A stretch of 5,364 nt of DNA from an uncultured Klebsiella sp. (GTDB lineage Bacteria; Pseudomonadota; Gammaproteobacteria; Enterobacterales; Enterobacteriaceae). The DNA lies in the NCBI GenBank assembly GCA_902490055.1, contig CABUCP010000258.1, positions 1-5,364 on the forward strand, given 5' to 3'. The notes under the pieces were generated by a model, which saw nothing but the letters and a program-made list of their open reading frames with translations, was not told where the DNA came from and searched no databases. Position 1 is the first letter of the stretch, and every line of letters begins with the position of its first letter. Shown here piece after piece: positions 1 to 5,321 of the stretch. A program made the translations under genes and the position numbers.

Positions 1-21
1 GTCGAATTATTTTGCTGGTGA

Positions 22-49
22 ATTTTCCTTTTCAGAGGAAAAGGAGGAT
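22..49. other. Stem-loop upstream of yhhX
   Basis: Seen directly: positions 26-33 and 38-45 form a perfect 8-bp stem (TCCTTTTC/GAAAAGGA) around an AGAG tetraloop. Two G-U and two A-T pairs can lengthen it to 22-49. No T-tract follows on either strand, so it does not look like an intrinsic terminator. The 3' arm contains the purine-rich run AGGAGG (42-47). If this region is transcribed, the hairpin would sit in the yhhX 5' leader, about 60 nt before the start codon. Its function is unknown. In E. coli the iron-responsive sRNA gene ryhB lies just upstream of yhhX, but nothing in these bases matches RyhB or its terminator. Confidence 0.5.
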
Positions 50-95
50 GAACTGGGGCCCCGCCTTGCGCTATGGTTAAAGGCAGCACATCAAC

Positions 96-101
96 TAAGG
101 A
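96..101 (+). promoter_or_regulatory. Ribosome binding site that fixes the yhhX start
   Basis: TAAGGA ends 7 nt before the ATG at 109, which is good Shine-Dalgarno spacing. The in-frame ATG at 73 has no comparable purine-rich site before it. This supports the shorter, 345-residue protein. Confidence 0.75.
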
Positions 102-108
102 CAGCGTT

Positions 109-1146
109 ATGATTCTGCACTGCGCATTTATTGGCTTTGGTAAAAGCACCACCCGCTATCACCTTCCTTATGTCCTGCATCGCAAAGGCAGCTGGCACGT
201 CGCGCATATTTATCGCCGCAGCGCCAGGCCGGAAGAACAAGCGCCGCAGTATTCCCATATTCATTTCACCAGCGACCTCGATGAAGTACTGAGCGACCCG
301 CAGGTCAAGCTGGTGGTGGTCTGCACTCATGCCGACAGCCACTTCGACTACGCTAAGCGGGCGCTGGAAGCGGGAAAAAACGTGCTGGTCGAAAAGCCGT
401 TTACCCCGACTCTGGAAGAGGCGAAAACCCTATTTGCATTGGCGAAAAGCAAAGGCCTGACGGTGACGCCATACCAGAACCGCCGCTTTGATTCCTGCTT
501 CCTGACCACCAAAAAGGTGATTGAAAGCGGTAAGCTCGGCGAACTGGTGGAAATTGAAAGCCACTTTGATAACTATCGTCCGGTGGCGGAAACCACTCCC
601 GGCGGGCCGCAAAGCGGGGATTTCTACGGACTTGGCGTCCATACCATGGATCAGATCATTTCCCTGTTTGGCCGCCCGGAGCACGTTGCTTACGATTTAC
701 GTTCACTGCGTAATAAAGCTAATCCTGATGATACGTTTGAAGCCCAGCTGTTCTACGGCGATCTGAAAGCGATCGTTAAAACCAGCCATCTGGTGCAAAT
801 TGACTATCCGAAATTTATCGTCCACGGCCATAAAGGCTCGTTTGTGAAATACGGTATTGACCAGCAGGAGACCAGTCTGAAGGCCAATATCATGCCGGGC
901 GAGGCGGGGTTCGGCGCCGATGATAGCGTCGGCCAACTGGTATACATCAACGAAGCGGGCGTGGTGGTACGCGAAGAGGTGCCGCTGGAGACCGGCGACT
1001 ACGGGCGAGTGTATGACGCGCTGTATGACACCCTCGTCAACGGCCAGCCGAATTACGTCAAGGAATCTGAAGTTCTCGCCAATATGGAGATTCTCCAGCG
1101 CGGCTTTGAGCAGCCTTCACCGGCCACCATCACCCTGGCAAAATAA
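109..1146 (+). CDS. yhhX: YhhX, Gfo/Idh/MocA-family NAD(P)-dependent oxidoreductase
   Basis: A 345-residue cytosolic oxidoreductase; its physiological substrate is not known to me. Residues 1 to about 120 form a Rossmann nucleotide-binding domain, with the glycine-rich turn FIGFGKS at residues 7-13, a THADSH stretch at 73-78 and the family signature EKPF at 95-98 (its Lys is the usual catalytic lysine). The C-terminal alpha/beta substrate domain carries GLGVHTMDQ at 174-182, where His178 and Asp181 fit the conserved catalytic histidine and nearby acidic residue. The ATG at 109 is preferred over the in-frame ATG at 73 because it has a Shine-Dalgarno and gives the length and N-terminus I recall for E. 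coli YhhX. It lies upstream of yhhW on the same strand, separated by 121 bp with a possible promoter, so the two are probably not strictly co-transcribed. The family assignment is firm and the exact reaction is unknown. Confidence 0.93.
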   Translation: MILHCAFIGFGKSTTRYHLPYVLHRKGSWHVAHIYRRSARPEEQAPQYSHIHFTSDLDEVLSDPQVKLVVVCTHADSHFDYAKRALEAGKNVLVEKPFTPTLEEAKTLFALAKSKGLTVTPYQNRRFDSCFLTTKKVIESGKLGELVEIESHFDNYRPVAETTPGGPQSGDFYGLGVHTMDQIISLFGRPEHVAYDLRSLRNKANPDDTFEAQLFYGDLKAIVKTSHLVQIDYPKFIVHGHKGSFVKYGIDQQETSLKANIMPGEAGFGADDSVGQLVYINEAGVVVREEVPLETGDYGRVYDALYDTLVNGQPNYVKESEVLANMEILQRGFEQPSPATITLAK

Positions 1147-1154
1147 GCAAAACG

Positions 1155-1195
1155 GGCTCCTCGACGCTTGTTCATATTTTTTGAACAGAGGAGTC
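1155..1195. other. Nested inverted repeat between yhhX and yhhW (operator and/or hairpin)
   Basis: Seen directly: an inner perfect repeat TGTTCA (1169-1174) / TGAACA (1182-1187) with a 7-nt T-rich spacer, inside an outer repeat GGCTCCTC (1155-1162) / GAGGAGTC (1188-1195) that pairs with one G-U. Six unpaired bases (GACGCT) bulge on the 5' side only. The inner repeat contains a T-N11-A core (1172-1184, TCA...TGA), the general pattern bound by LysR-type regulators. It lies about 20 bp upstream of a candidate yhhW -10 element. In RNA the structure is followed by CAATTTTC, so it could also act as a weak terminator for yhhX. I cannot tell which role is real. Confidence 0.5.
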
Positions 1196-1208
1196 AATTT
1201 TCACCCTC

Positions 1209-1214
1209 TATGAT
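1209..1214 (+). promoter_or_regulatory. Candidate -10 element of the yhhW promoter
   Basis: TATGAT matches the sigma-70 consensus at five of six positions and lies 54 nt before the yhhW start codon. The best -35-like hexamer, TTGAAC (1181-1186), is 22 bp away, which is too far, and no good hexamer sits at 17 bp. A promoter with a weak -35 would fit one that needs an activator bound at the adjacent palindrome. This is an inference from sequence alone. Confidence 0.35.
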
Positions 1215-1267
1215 CGCCGGCGGAATGGGTCCACACTTACTCCATCGAAAACATACGGGGGTGCAAC

Positions 1268-1963
1268 ATGATCTATTTACGCAAAGCTAACGAACGTGGC
1301 CACGCTAACCATGGCTGGCTGGATTCCTGGCATACTTTCTCTTTCGCCAACTACTACGACCCGAATTTTATGGGCTTCTCCGCGCTGCGCGTGATTAACG
1401 ATGACGTTATCGATGCCGGTCAGGGTTTTGGCACCCACCCGCACAAAGACATGGAAATCCTGACTTATGTGCTGGAAGGGGCGGTAGAGCACCAGGACAG
1501 CATGGGCAACAAAGAACAGGTTCCGGCGGGTGAATTCCAGATTATGAGCGCGGGTACCGGCGTGCGTCACTCTGAATACAACCCGAGCAGCACCGACCGC
1601 CTGCGTCTGTACCAGATCTGGATTATTCCAGAAGAAACCGGCATTACGCCACGCTACGAACAGCGTCGCTTTGATGCCACGCAGGGCAAACAGCTGGTGC
1701 TGTCGCCGGATGCGCGTGATGGTTCGCTGAAAGTACATCAGGATATGGAGCTGTATCGCTGGGCGCTGCTGAAAGATGAGCAGTCGGTTCACCAGATCGC
1801 CGCCGAACGTCGCGTGTGGATCCAGGTGGTCAAAGGCGAAGTGACCATTAACGGCACCAAAGCCACCACCAGCGATGGTCTGGCGATTTGGGACGAGCAG
1901 GCGATTTCGGTTCACGCCGACAGCGATAGCGAAATATTGCTGTTCGATCTGCCGCCGGTTTGA
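1268..1963 (+). CDS. yhhW: YhhW, pirin-family quercetin 2,3-dioxygenase
   Basis: A 231-residue bicupin protein of the pirin family, the same length as E. coli YhhW and nearly identical to it as I recall. E. coli YhhW oxidises the flavonol quercetin in vitro with a metal cofactor; its role in the cell is unclear. The metal ligands reported for that protein are all present: His57 and His59 in GTHPHKD, and His101 and Glu103 in RHSE. The N-terminal cupin spans roughly residues 20-120 and the degenerate C-terminal cupin 145-231. A strong GGGGGTG (1257-1263) precedes the ATG by 4 nt. There is no signal peptide, so it is cytosolic. The TGA stop directly abuts an ERIC repeat, so the mRNA 3' end probably runs into that structure. 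No truncation or missing key residue is seen. The annotation is secure; the natural substrate is not. Confidence 0.95.
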   Translation: MIYLRKANERGHANHGWLDSWHTFSFANYYDPNFMGFSALRVINDDVIDAGQGFGTHPHKDMEILTYVLEGAVEHQDSMGNKEQVPAGEFQIMSAGTGVRHSEYNPSSTDRLRLYQIWIIPEETGITPRYEQRRFDATQGKQLVLSPDARDGSLKVHQDMELYRWALLKDEQSVHQIAAERRVWIQVVKGEVTINGTKATTSDGLAIWDEQAISVHADSDSEILLFDLPPV

Positions 1964-2087
1964 TACGCGTCATCCTTCAAGCCGCATTTTTGTTGGCTCT
2001 CCTCACTCACCCCGGTCGCGTACCCCTTATACGCTTCCGGGGATTCGTTGCGTTGCCGCCTCAATGCAACTTGAATGATTTTGCGTA
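1964..2087. repeat. ERIC/IRU intergenic repeat
   Basis: About 124 bp, close to the usual length of roughly 127 bp. Both ends are TACGC/GCGTA, and the flanking bases extend this to a perfect TGATACGC (1961-1968) / GCGTATCA (2083-2090). The outer arms 1964-1987 and 2064-2087 pair at 18 of 24 positions. The centre is a GC-rich hairpin: CCCCGG (2010-2015) with CCGGGG (2037-2042), then GCGTA (2018-2022) with TACGC (2030-2034). CACTCACCCCGGTC and CTTCCGGGGATTC correspond to the conserved ERIC core around which ERIC-PCR primers were designed. It carries CTCACCCC before GGGGATTC, the reverse of how the consensus is often drawn. ERIC elements are non-autonomous repeats of intergenic, transcribed regions in enterobacteria; they can alter mRNA stability or termination. 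Confidence 0.92.
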
Positions 2088-2144
2088 TCAACTCTAAATA
2101 AATCTTTTAGCCCTTTTTTCTCCGGGAAGGTTGCGCTTTGTCCG

Positions 2145-2153
2145 TGATAAACT
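2145..2153 (+). promoter_or_regulatory. Candidate extended -10 promoter of gntR
   Basis: TGATAAACT fits an extended -10 element (TG, one base, then TAAACT, four of six consensus matches). It would start transcription near 2160, giving a leader of about 30 nt. No good -35 hexamer lies 16-18 bp upstream; TTGCGC at 2131 is too close. The remaining 2091-2188 sequence is AT-rich and shows no GntR box, which fits the constitutive expression of gntR known in E. coli. The call is tentative. Confidence 0.35.
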
Positions 2154-2188
2154 GAGAAAATGTTTCCCAGTCGATCACAGTCAGGACG

Positions 2189-3184
2189 ATGAAAAAGAAA
2201 AGACCCGTACTTCAGGATGTAGCCGATCTTGTCGGCGTGACCAAAATGACGGTCAGTCGCTATTTACGTAACCCGGAACAGGTTTCTGAGGCCCTGCGTG
2301 GCAAGATTGCCGTTGCACTCGATGAACTGGGTTATATTCCCAATCGCGCCCCTGACATCCTCTCCAACGCCACCAGCCGCGCCATCGGCGTGCTGCTGCC
2401 ATCGTTAACCAACCAGGTCTTCTCGGAAGTGCTGCGCGGTATCGAAAGCGTCACTGACGCCTTCGGCTATCAAACCATGCTGGCGCACTACGGCTATAAG
2501 CCGGAAATGGAAGAAAAACGCCTGGAATCCATGCTCTCGTGGAACATCGACGGCCTGATCCTCACCGAGCGTACCCATACTCCACGCACCCTCAAAATGA
2601 TTGAAGTCGCCGGGATCCCGGTGGTTGAACTGATGGACAGCCAGTCGCCATGCCTCGATATCGCCGTCGGTTTTGATAACTTCGAAGCGGCGCGGCAGAT
2701 GACGGCGGCGATTATCGCCCGCGGCCACCGCCACGTTGCCTATCTGGGCGCGCGTCTCGATGAACGTACTATCATCAAACAGAAGGGATACGAGCAGGCG
2801 ATGCACGACGCCGGCATGACTCCCTACAGCGTGATGGTCGAGCAATCCTCTTCCTACTCTTCGGGGATCGAGCTCATGCGCCAGGCGCGCCGCGAATACC
2901 CGCAGCTCGACGGCATCTTCTGTACCAACGATGACCTGGCGGTCGGCGCGGCGTTCGAGTGCCAGCGCCTGGGGCTGAAGATCCCGGACGACATGGCGAT
3001 TGCCGGTTTCCACGGCCACGATATCGGCCAGGTGATGGAGCCGCGTCTCGCCAGCGTACTGACCCCGCGCGAGCGGATGGGGCGCATCGGCGCCGAGCGT
3101 CTGCTGGCACGTATTCGCGGTGAGACGATTACTCCTAAGATGTTAGATTTAGGTTTCACATTGTCACCGGGCGGATCTATTTAA
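2189..3184 (+). CDS. gntR: GntR, gluconate-responsive LacI-family repressor
   Basis: A 331-residue transcriptional repressor of the gluconate (GntI) regulon. Despite its name it belongs to the LacI/GalR family, not the GntR/FadR family. A helix-turn-helix spans about residues 8-27 (LQDVADLVGVTKMTVSRYL, recognition helix from Thr18), followed by a hinge helix near PNRAPDILS at about 51-59. The remainder, about 63-331, is a periplasmic-binding-protein-like domain for effector binding and dimerisation, with a typical GIFCTNDDLAVGA motif. Length and sequence match E. coli GntR as I recall them. In that species GntR represses gntKU, gntT and edd-eda and is released by gluconate. Here its operators lie 80-106 bp after its own stop, ahead of gntK. 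AGGA (2183-2186) precedes the ATG by only 2 nt, a tight spacing that suggests modest translation. Confidence 0.96.
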   Translation: MKKKRPVLQDVADLVGVTKMTVSRYLRNPEQVSEALRGKIAVALDELGYIPNRAPDILSNATSRAIGVLLPSLTNQVFSEVLRGIESVTDAFGYQTMLAHYGYKPEMEEKRLESMLSWNIDGLILTERTHTPRTLKMIEVAGIPVVELMDSQSPCLDIAVGFDNFEAARQMTAAIIARGHRHVAYLGARLDERTIIKQKGYEQAMHDAGMTPYSVMVEQSSSYSSGIELMRQARREYPQLDGIFCTNDDLAVGAAFECQRLGLKIPDDMAIAGFHGHDIGQVMEPRLASVLTPRERMGRIGAERLLARIRGETITPKMLDLGFTLSPGGSI

Positions 3185-3190
3185 ACTGAC

Positions 3191-3212
3191 AAGTTTGAAG
3201 TAGATCACACAT
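3191..3212 (+). promoter_or_regulatory. CRP-cAMP binding site for gntKU
   Basis: The core TTTGA-N6-TCACA (3194-3209) matches the CRP consensus TGTGA-N6-TCACA at nine of ten conserved positions. Its centre, 3201.5, is about 70 bp upstream of the start point predicted from the -10 element, a position typical of class I CRP activation. Catabolite control of gntKU is established in E. coli, and this site offers the mechanism here. Confidence 0.75.
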
Positions 3213-3236
3213 ATTCACATCTGGCACGAATGGTTA

Positions 3237-3265
3237 TTGCTTCTCCCTTGGTCCGGCATGACAAT
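3237..3265 (+). promoter_or_regulatory. gntKU promoter (-35 and -10)
   Basis: TTGCTT (3237-3242) and GACAAT (3260-3265) are separated by exactly 17 bp. Both hexamers are weak matches, as expected for a CRP-dependent promoter. The predicted start point is about 3272, giving a leader of roughly 106 nt before gntK. The -10 element overlaps the first GntR operator by two bases. Confidence 0.6.
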
Positions 3266-3279
3266 GTTACCGATAACAG
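3264..3279 (+). promoter_or_regulatory. GntR operator 1 (gntKU)
   Basis: ATGTTACCGATAACAG is identical to the GntR-box consensus I know from E. coli. It is an inverted repeat, TGTTA-N4-TAACA, centred at 3271.5. It covers the end of the -10 element and the predicted start point, so bound GntR should block RNA polymerase directly. Confidence 0.9.
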
Positions 3280-3292
3280 TTACCCGTAACAC
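3277..3292 (+). promoter_or_regulatory. GntR operator 2 (gntKU), weaker
   Basis: A second box holds the perfect palindrome GTTAC-CC-GTAAC (3279-3290) and matches the GntR consensus at 11 of 16 positions. It is centred at 3284.5, 13 bp from operator 1, and the two boxes overlap by 3 bp. It would sit in the first transcribed bases. Confidence 0.7.
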
Positions 3293-3313
3293 TCGCTTGT
3301 AATCATTAACCGA

Positions 3314-3356
3314 TACGCCGCCTTCGCGCTGTATGAGTCAGCCCCGGCGCGGCGTA
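3314..3356 (+). other. Stem-loop in the gntK 5' leader
   Basis: Seen directly: TACGCCGC (3314-3321) pairs perfectly with GCGGCGTA (3349-3356). A smaller inner stem, GCTG (3328-3331) with CAGC (3339-3342), closes a 7-nt loop. It lies between the GntR operators and the Shine-Dalgarno, ending 10 nt before GGGAGGA. No T-run follows, so it is not a terminator. It might protect the 5' end or tune ribosome access; that is inference. Confidence 0.5.
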
Positions 3357-3366
3357 CCAGTCCAGT

Positions 3367-3373
3367 GGGAGGA
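3367..3373 (+). promoter_or_regulatory. Ribosome binding site that fixes the gntK TTG start
   Basis: GGGAGGA lies 4 nt before the TTG at 3378 (5 nt if counted from GGAGG). The only in-frame upstream ATG, at 3333, has no purine-rich site before it and lies inside the leader stem-loop. The TTG start also yields the N-terminus STTNHDHH that matches E. coli GntK as I recall it. Confidence 0.8.
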
Positions 3374-3377
3374 CGCT

Positions 3378-3908
3378 TTGAGCACGACTAACCATGATCA
3401 CCACGTCTATGTCCTGATGGGCGTTTCCGGCAGTGGTAAATCCGCCGTCGCCAGCGAAGTGGCGCATCAACTGAAAGCCGCGTTTCTCGACGGCGATTTT
3501 CTGCATCCGCGCAGCAACATCACCAAGATGGCGTCCGGCGAGCCGTTGAATGACGATGACCGCACCCCGTGGCTGCAGGCGTTGAATGACGCGGCGTTTG
3601 CGATGCAACGCACCAACAAGGTCTCGCTGATCGTCTGCTCCGCGCTGAAAAAAAGCTACCGCGACATTTTGCGTAAGGGCAACCCGAACCTCTCCTTTAT
3701 CTACCTGAAAGGCGACTTCGACGTGATTGAAAACCGTCTGAAGGCGCGTAAAGGCCACTTCTTCAAAACCCAAATGTTGGTGACGCAGTTTGAAACGCTG
3801 CAGGAACCAAGCGCTGACGAAAGCGATGTGCTTATCGTTGATATCGACCAGTCGCTGGAAGGCGTGGTCGCCAGCACCATTGAGGTGATTAACAAAGGCA
3901 GTAACTAG
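3378..3908 (+). CDS. gntK: GntK, thermoresistant gluconokinase
   Basis: A 176-residue cytosolic kinase, close to the 175 residues of E. coli GntK. It catalyses D-gluconate + ATP to 6-phosphogluconate + ADP (EC 2.7.1.12), feeding the Entner-Doudoroff and pentose phosphate routes. The Walker A loop is GVSGSGKS at residues 15-22. Gluconokinase motifs follow in order: DGDFLHP at 38-44, PLNDDDRTPWL at 56-66, CSALKKSYRD at 87-96, RKGHFF at 124-129 and QFETLQEP at 137-144. The start codon is TTG, chosen for its strong Shine-Dalgarno and the family N-terminus. The in-frame ATG at 3333 would add 15 residues (SQPRRGVPVQWEDA after the Met) that do not fit the family. The stop TAG shares its last base with the GTG start of gntU, so the two genes form one operon and translation is probably coupled. 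The promoter carries CRP and GntR sites. Confidence 0.95.
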   Translation: MSTTNHDHHVYVLMGVSGSGKSAVASEVAHQLKAAFLDGDFLHPRSNITKMASGEPLNDDDRTPWLQALNDAAFAMQRTNKVSLIVCSALKKSYRDILRKGNPNLSFIYLKGDFDVIENRLKARKGHFFKTQMLVTQFETLQEPSADESDVLIVDIDQSLEGVVASTIEVINKGSN

Positions 3909-5248
3909 TGAGTACTTTAACGCTTGTTTTGACAGCAGTCGGCTCGGTATTGCTGCTGCTGTTTTTAGTCATGAAGGCGCGTATGCACGCCTTCGTGGCT
4001 TTGATGGTGGTTTCTATTGGCGCAGGTCTCTTTTCCGGTATGCCGCTGGATAAAATCGCGGCAACGATGGAAAAAGGGATGGGCGGTACGTTGGGCTTCC
4101 TGGCGATAGTCGTCGCGCTGGGGGCGATGTTCGGTAAGATCCTGCATGAAACCGGCGCCGTTGACCAAATTGCCGTGAAGATGCTGAAGTCTTTCGGCCA
4201 CAACCGCGCGCACTATGCGATTGGCCTTGCCGGCCTTATCTGCGCGCTGCCGCTGTTCTTCGAAGTGGCGATCGTGCTGCTGATTAGCGTCGCGTTCTCT
4301 ATGGCGCGTCATACCGGTACTAACCTCGTGAAGTTGGTGATCCCGCTGTTTGCCGGCGTCGCCGCCGCGGCGGCATTCCTGCTGCCGGGGCCTGCGCCGA
4401 TGCTGCTGGCCTCGCAGATGCACGCCGATTTTGGCTGGATGATCCTGATTGGCCTGTGCGCCGCGATTCCGGGGATGATTATCGCCGGGCCGCTGTGGGG
4501 CAACTTTATCAGCCGCTACGTTGAGCTGCACATTCCTGACGATATCAGCGAGCCGCATCTTGGCGAAGGTAAAATGCCGTCCTTCGGCTTTAGCCTCGCG
4601 CTGATCCTGTTGCCGCTGGTGCTGGTTGGGCTGAAAACCATCGCCGCGCGCTTTGTGCCGGTGGGCTCTCACGCCTATGAATGGTTCGAATTTATCGGCC
4701 ATCCATTCACCGCGATTTTGGTTGCCTGCCTGGTCGCCATTTACGGCCTGGCCGTACGTCAGGGAATGGCGAAAGATCGCGTGATGGAGATCTGCGGCGC
4801 CGCGCTGCAGCCGGCGGGGATTATCCTGCTGGTGATCGGCGCAGGCGGCGTCTTCAAGCAGGTGCTGGTTGACTCCGGCGTTGGCCCGGCGCTCGGCGAA
4901 GCGCTGACCGGAATGGGTCTGCCGATTGCGATTACCTGCTTCGTGCTGGCGGCTGCCGTCCGCATCATTCAGGGTTCTGCTACCGTGGCTTGTCTGACAG
5001 CGGTTGGCCTGGTGATGCCGGTCATTGAGCAACTGAACTATACCGGCGCGCAGATGGCGGCGCTCTCCATCTGTATCGCGGGTGGTTCGATTGTGGTGAG
5101 CCACGTCAACGATGCCGGCTTCTGGCTGTTCGGTAAGTTTACCGGCGCCACCGAAGCGCAGACGCTGAAAACCTGGACGATGATGGAAACCATCCTTGGC
5201 ACCACCGGTGCGATTGTTGGGATGATTGCCTTCCAGCTGCTGAGCTAA
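3908..5248 (+). CDS. gntU: GntU, low-affinity gluconate:H+ symporter
   Basis: A 446-residue inner-membrane permease of the GntP family, the same length as E. coli GntU and nearly identical to it as I recall. It imports D-gluconate, which GntK then phosphorylates. Hydrophobic segments are visible at roughly 4-22, 27-44, 60-78, 103-132, 141-168, 175-198, 225-245, 265-284, 302-320, 337-375, 385-398 and 427-445. The segments at 103-132 and 337-375 may each hold more than one helix or a re-entrant loop. Conserved stretches include LPLFFEV (114-120), PGPAP (160-164), RIIQGSATVA (352-361) and SHVNDAGFW (398-406). The GTG start overlaps the gntK stop by one base; AAAGG (3894-3898) lies 9 nt upstream. 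A GTG start within gntK suggests coupled, moderate expression. I see no lesion or truncation. Confidence 0.96.
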   Translation: MSTLTLVLTAVGSVLLLLFLVMKARMHAFVALMVVSIGAGLFSGMPLDKIAATMEKGMGGTLGFLAIVVALGAMFGKILHETGAVDQIAVKMLKSFGHNRAHYAIGLAGLICALPLFFEVAIVLLISVAFSMARHTGTNLVKLVIPLFAGVAAAAAFLLPGPAPMLLASQMHADFGWMILIGLCAAIPGMIIAGPLWGNFISRYVELHIPDDISEPHLGEGKMPSFGFSLALILLPLVLVGLKTIAARFVPVGSHAYEWFEFIGHPFTAILVACLVAIYGLAVRQGMAKDRVMEICGAALQPAGIILLVIGAGGVFKQVLVDSGVGPALGEALTGMGLPIAITCFVLAAAVRIIQGSATVACLTAVGLVMPVIEQLNYTGAQMAALSICIAGGSIVVSHVNDAGFWLFGKFTGATEAQTLKTWTMMETILGTTGAIVGMIAFQLLS

Positions 5249-5258
5249 GTAAAAATAA

Positions 5259-5291
5259 TTTACCCGCCCGCGGTCCATGCGGACGGGTAAA
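5259..5291 (-). terminator. Stem-loop after gntU, T-tract on the - strand
   Basis: TTTACCCG (5259-5266) pairs with CGGGTAAA (5284-5291). After one C-A mismatch, CCGC (5268-5271) pairs with GCGG (5279-5282) around a 7-nt loop. On the + strand it is followed by A residues, but on the - strand by TTATTTTTAC. It is therefore best read as a terminator for transcription entering from the right, and may also protect the gntKU mRNA 3' end. Confidence 0.6.
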
Positions 5292-5321
5292 AAACCAGGG
5301 TAACGCCGCTTACCCTGGTTT
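5292..5321 (-). terminator. Intrinsic terminator, strongest on the - strand
   Basis: AAACCAGGGTAA (5292-5303) and TTACCCTGGTTT (5310-5321) form a perfect 12-bp stem around the loop CGCCGC. On the - strand a run of six T follows (complement of 5289-5294), a classic intrinsic terminator. On the + strand only TTT closes the stem before CCGCG, so termination of gntKU would be weaker. In E. coli yhgN converges on gntU; no part of such a gene is visible before the window ends. Confidence 0.75.

Noticed and set aside
1..72. Possible ryhB sRNA gene or Fur box at the left edge
   Set aside because: The E. coli gene order predicts ryhB close by, but I find no RyhB core, no GCCAGC-type terminator hairpin and no GATAAT-type Fur repeat in these bases. 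It would lie outside the window.
73..108. In-frame N-terminal extension of YhhX from the ATG at 73
   Set aside because: No Shine-Dalgarno precedes it and the 12 added residues do not fit the Gfo/Idh/MocA N-terminus, which begins just before the first beta strand at 109.
1277..1915. A 212-codon open frame on the - strand opposite yhhW
   Set aside because: It lies wholly within the conserved pirin gene, shows no known motif, and is explained as a shadow of yhhW codon use.
2164..2179. Possible CRP site upstream of gntR ending in TCACA
   Set aside because: Only one half-site is present; the partner TTCCC matches TGTGA at just one of five positions.
2405..3019. A 204-codon open frame on the - strand opposite gntR
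   Set aside because: It lies entirely inside gntR, has no recognisable domain, and the gntR protein is full-length and clearly conserved.
3299..3316. Possible third GntR box around ATTAACCGATACG
   Set aside because: It resembles TTACCGATAA only if one base is inserted, and it has no dyad symmetry, unlike the two operators upstream.
3333..3377. In-frame N-terminal extension of GntK from the ATG at 3333
   Set aside because: It lacks a ribosome binding site, lies inside the leader stem-loop, and adds residues absent from the family. The TTG at 3378 has a strong site.
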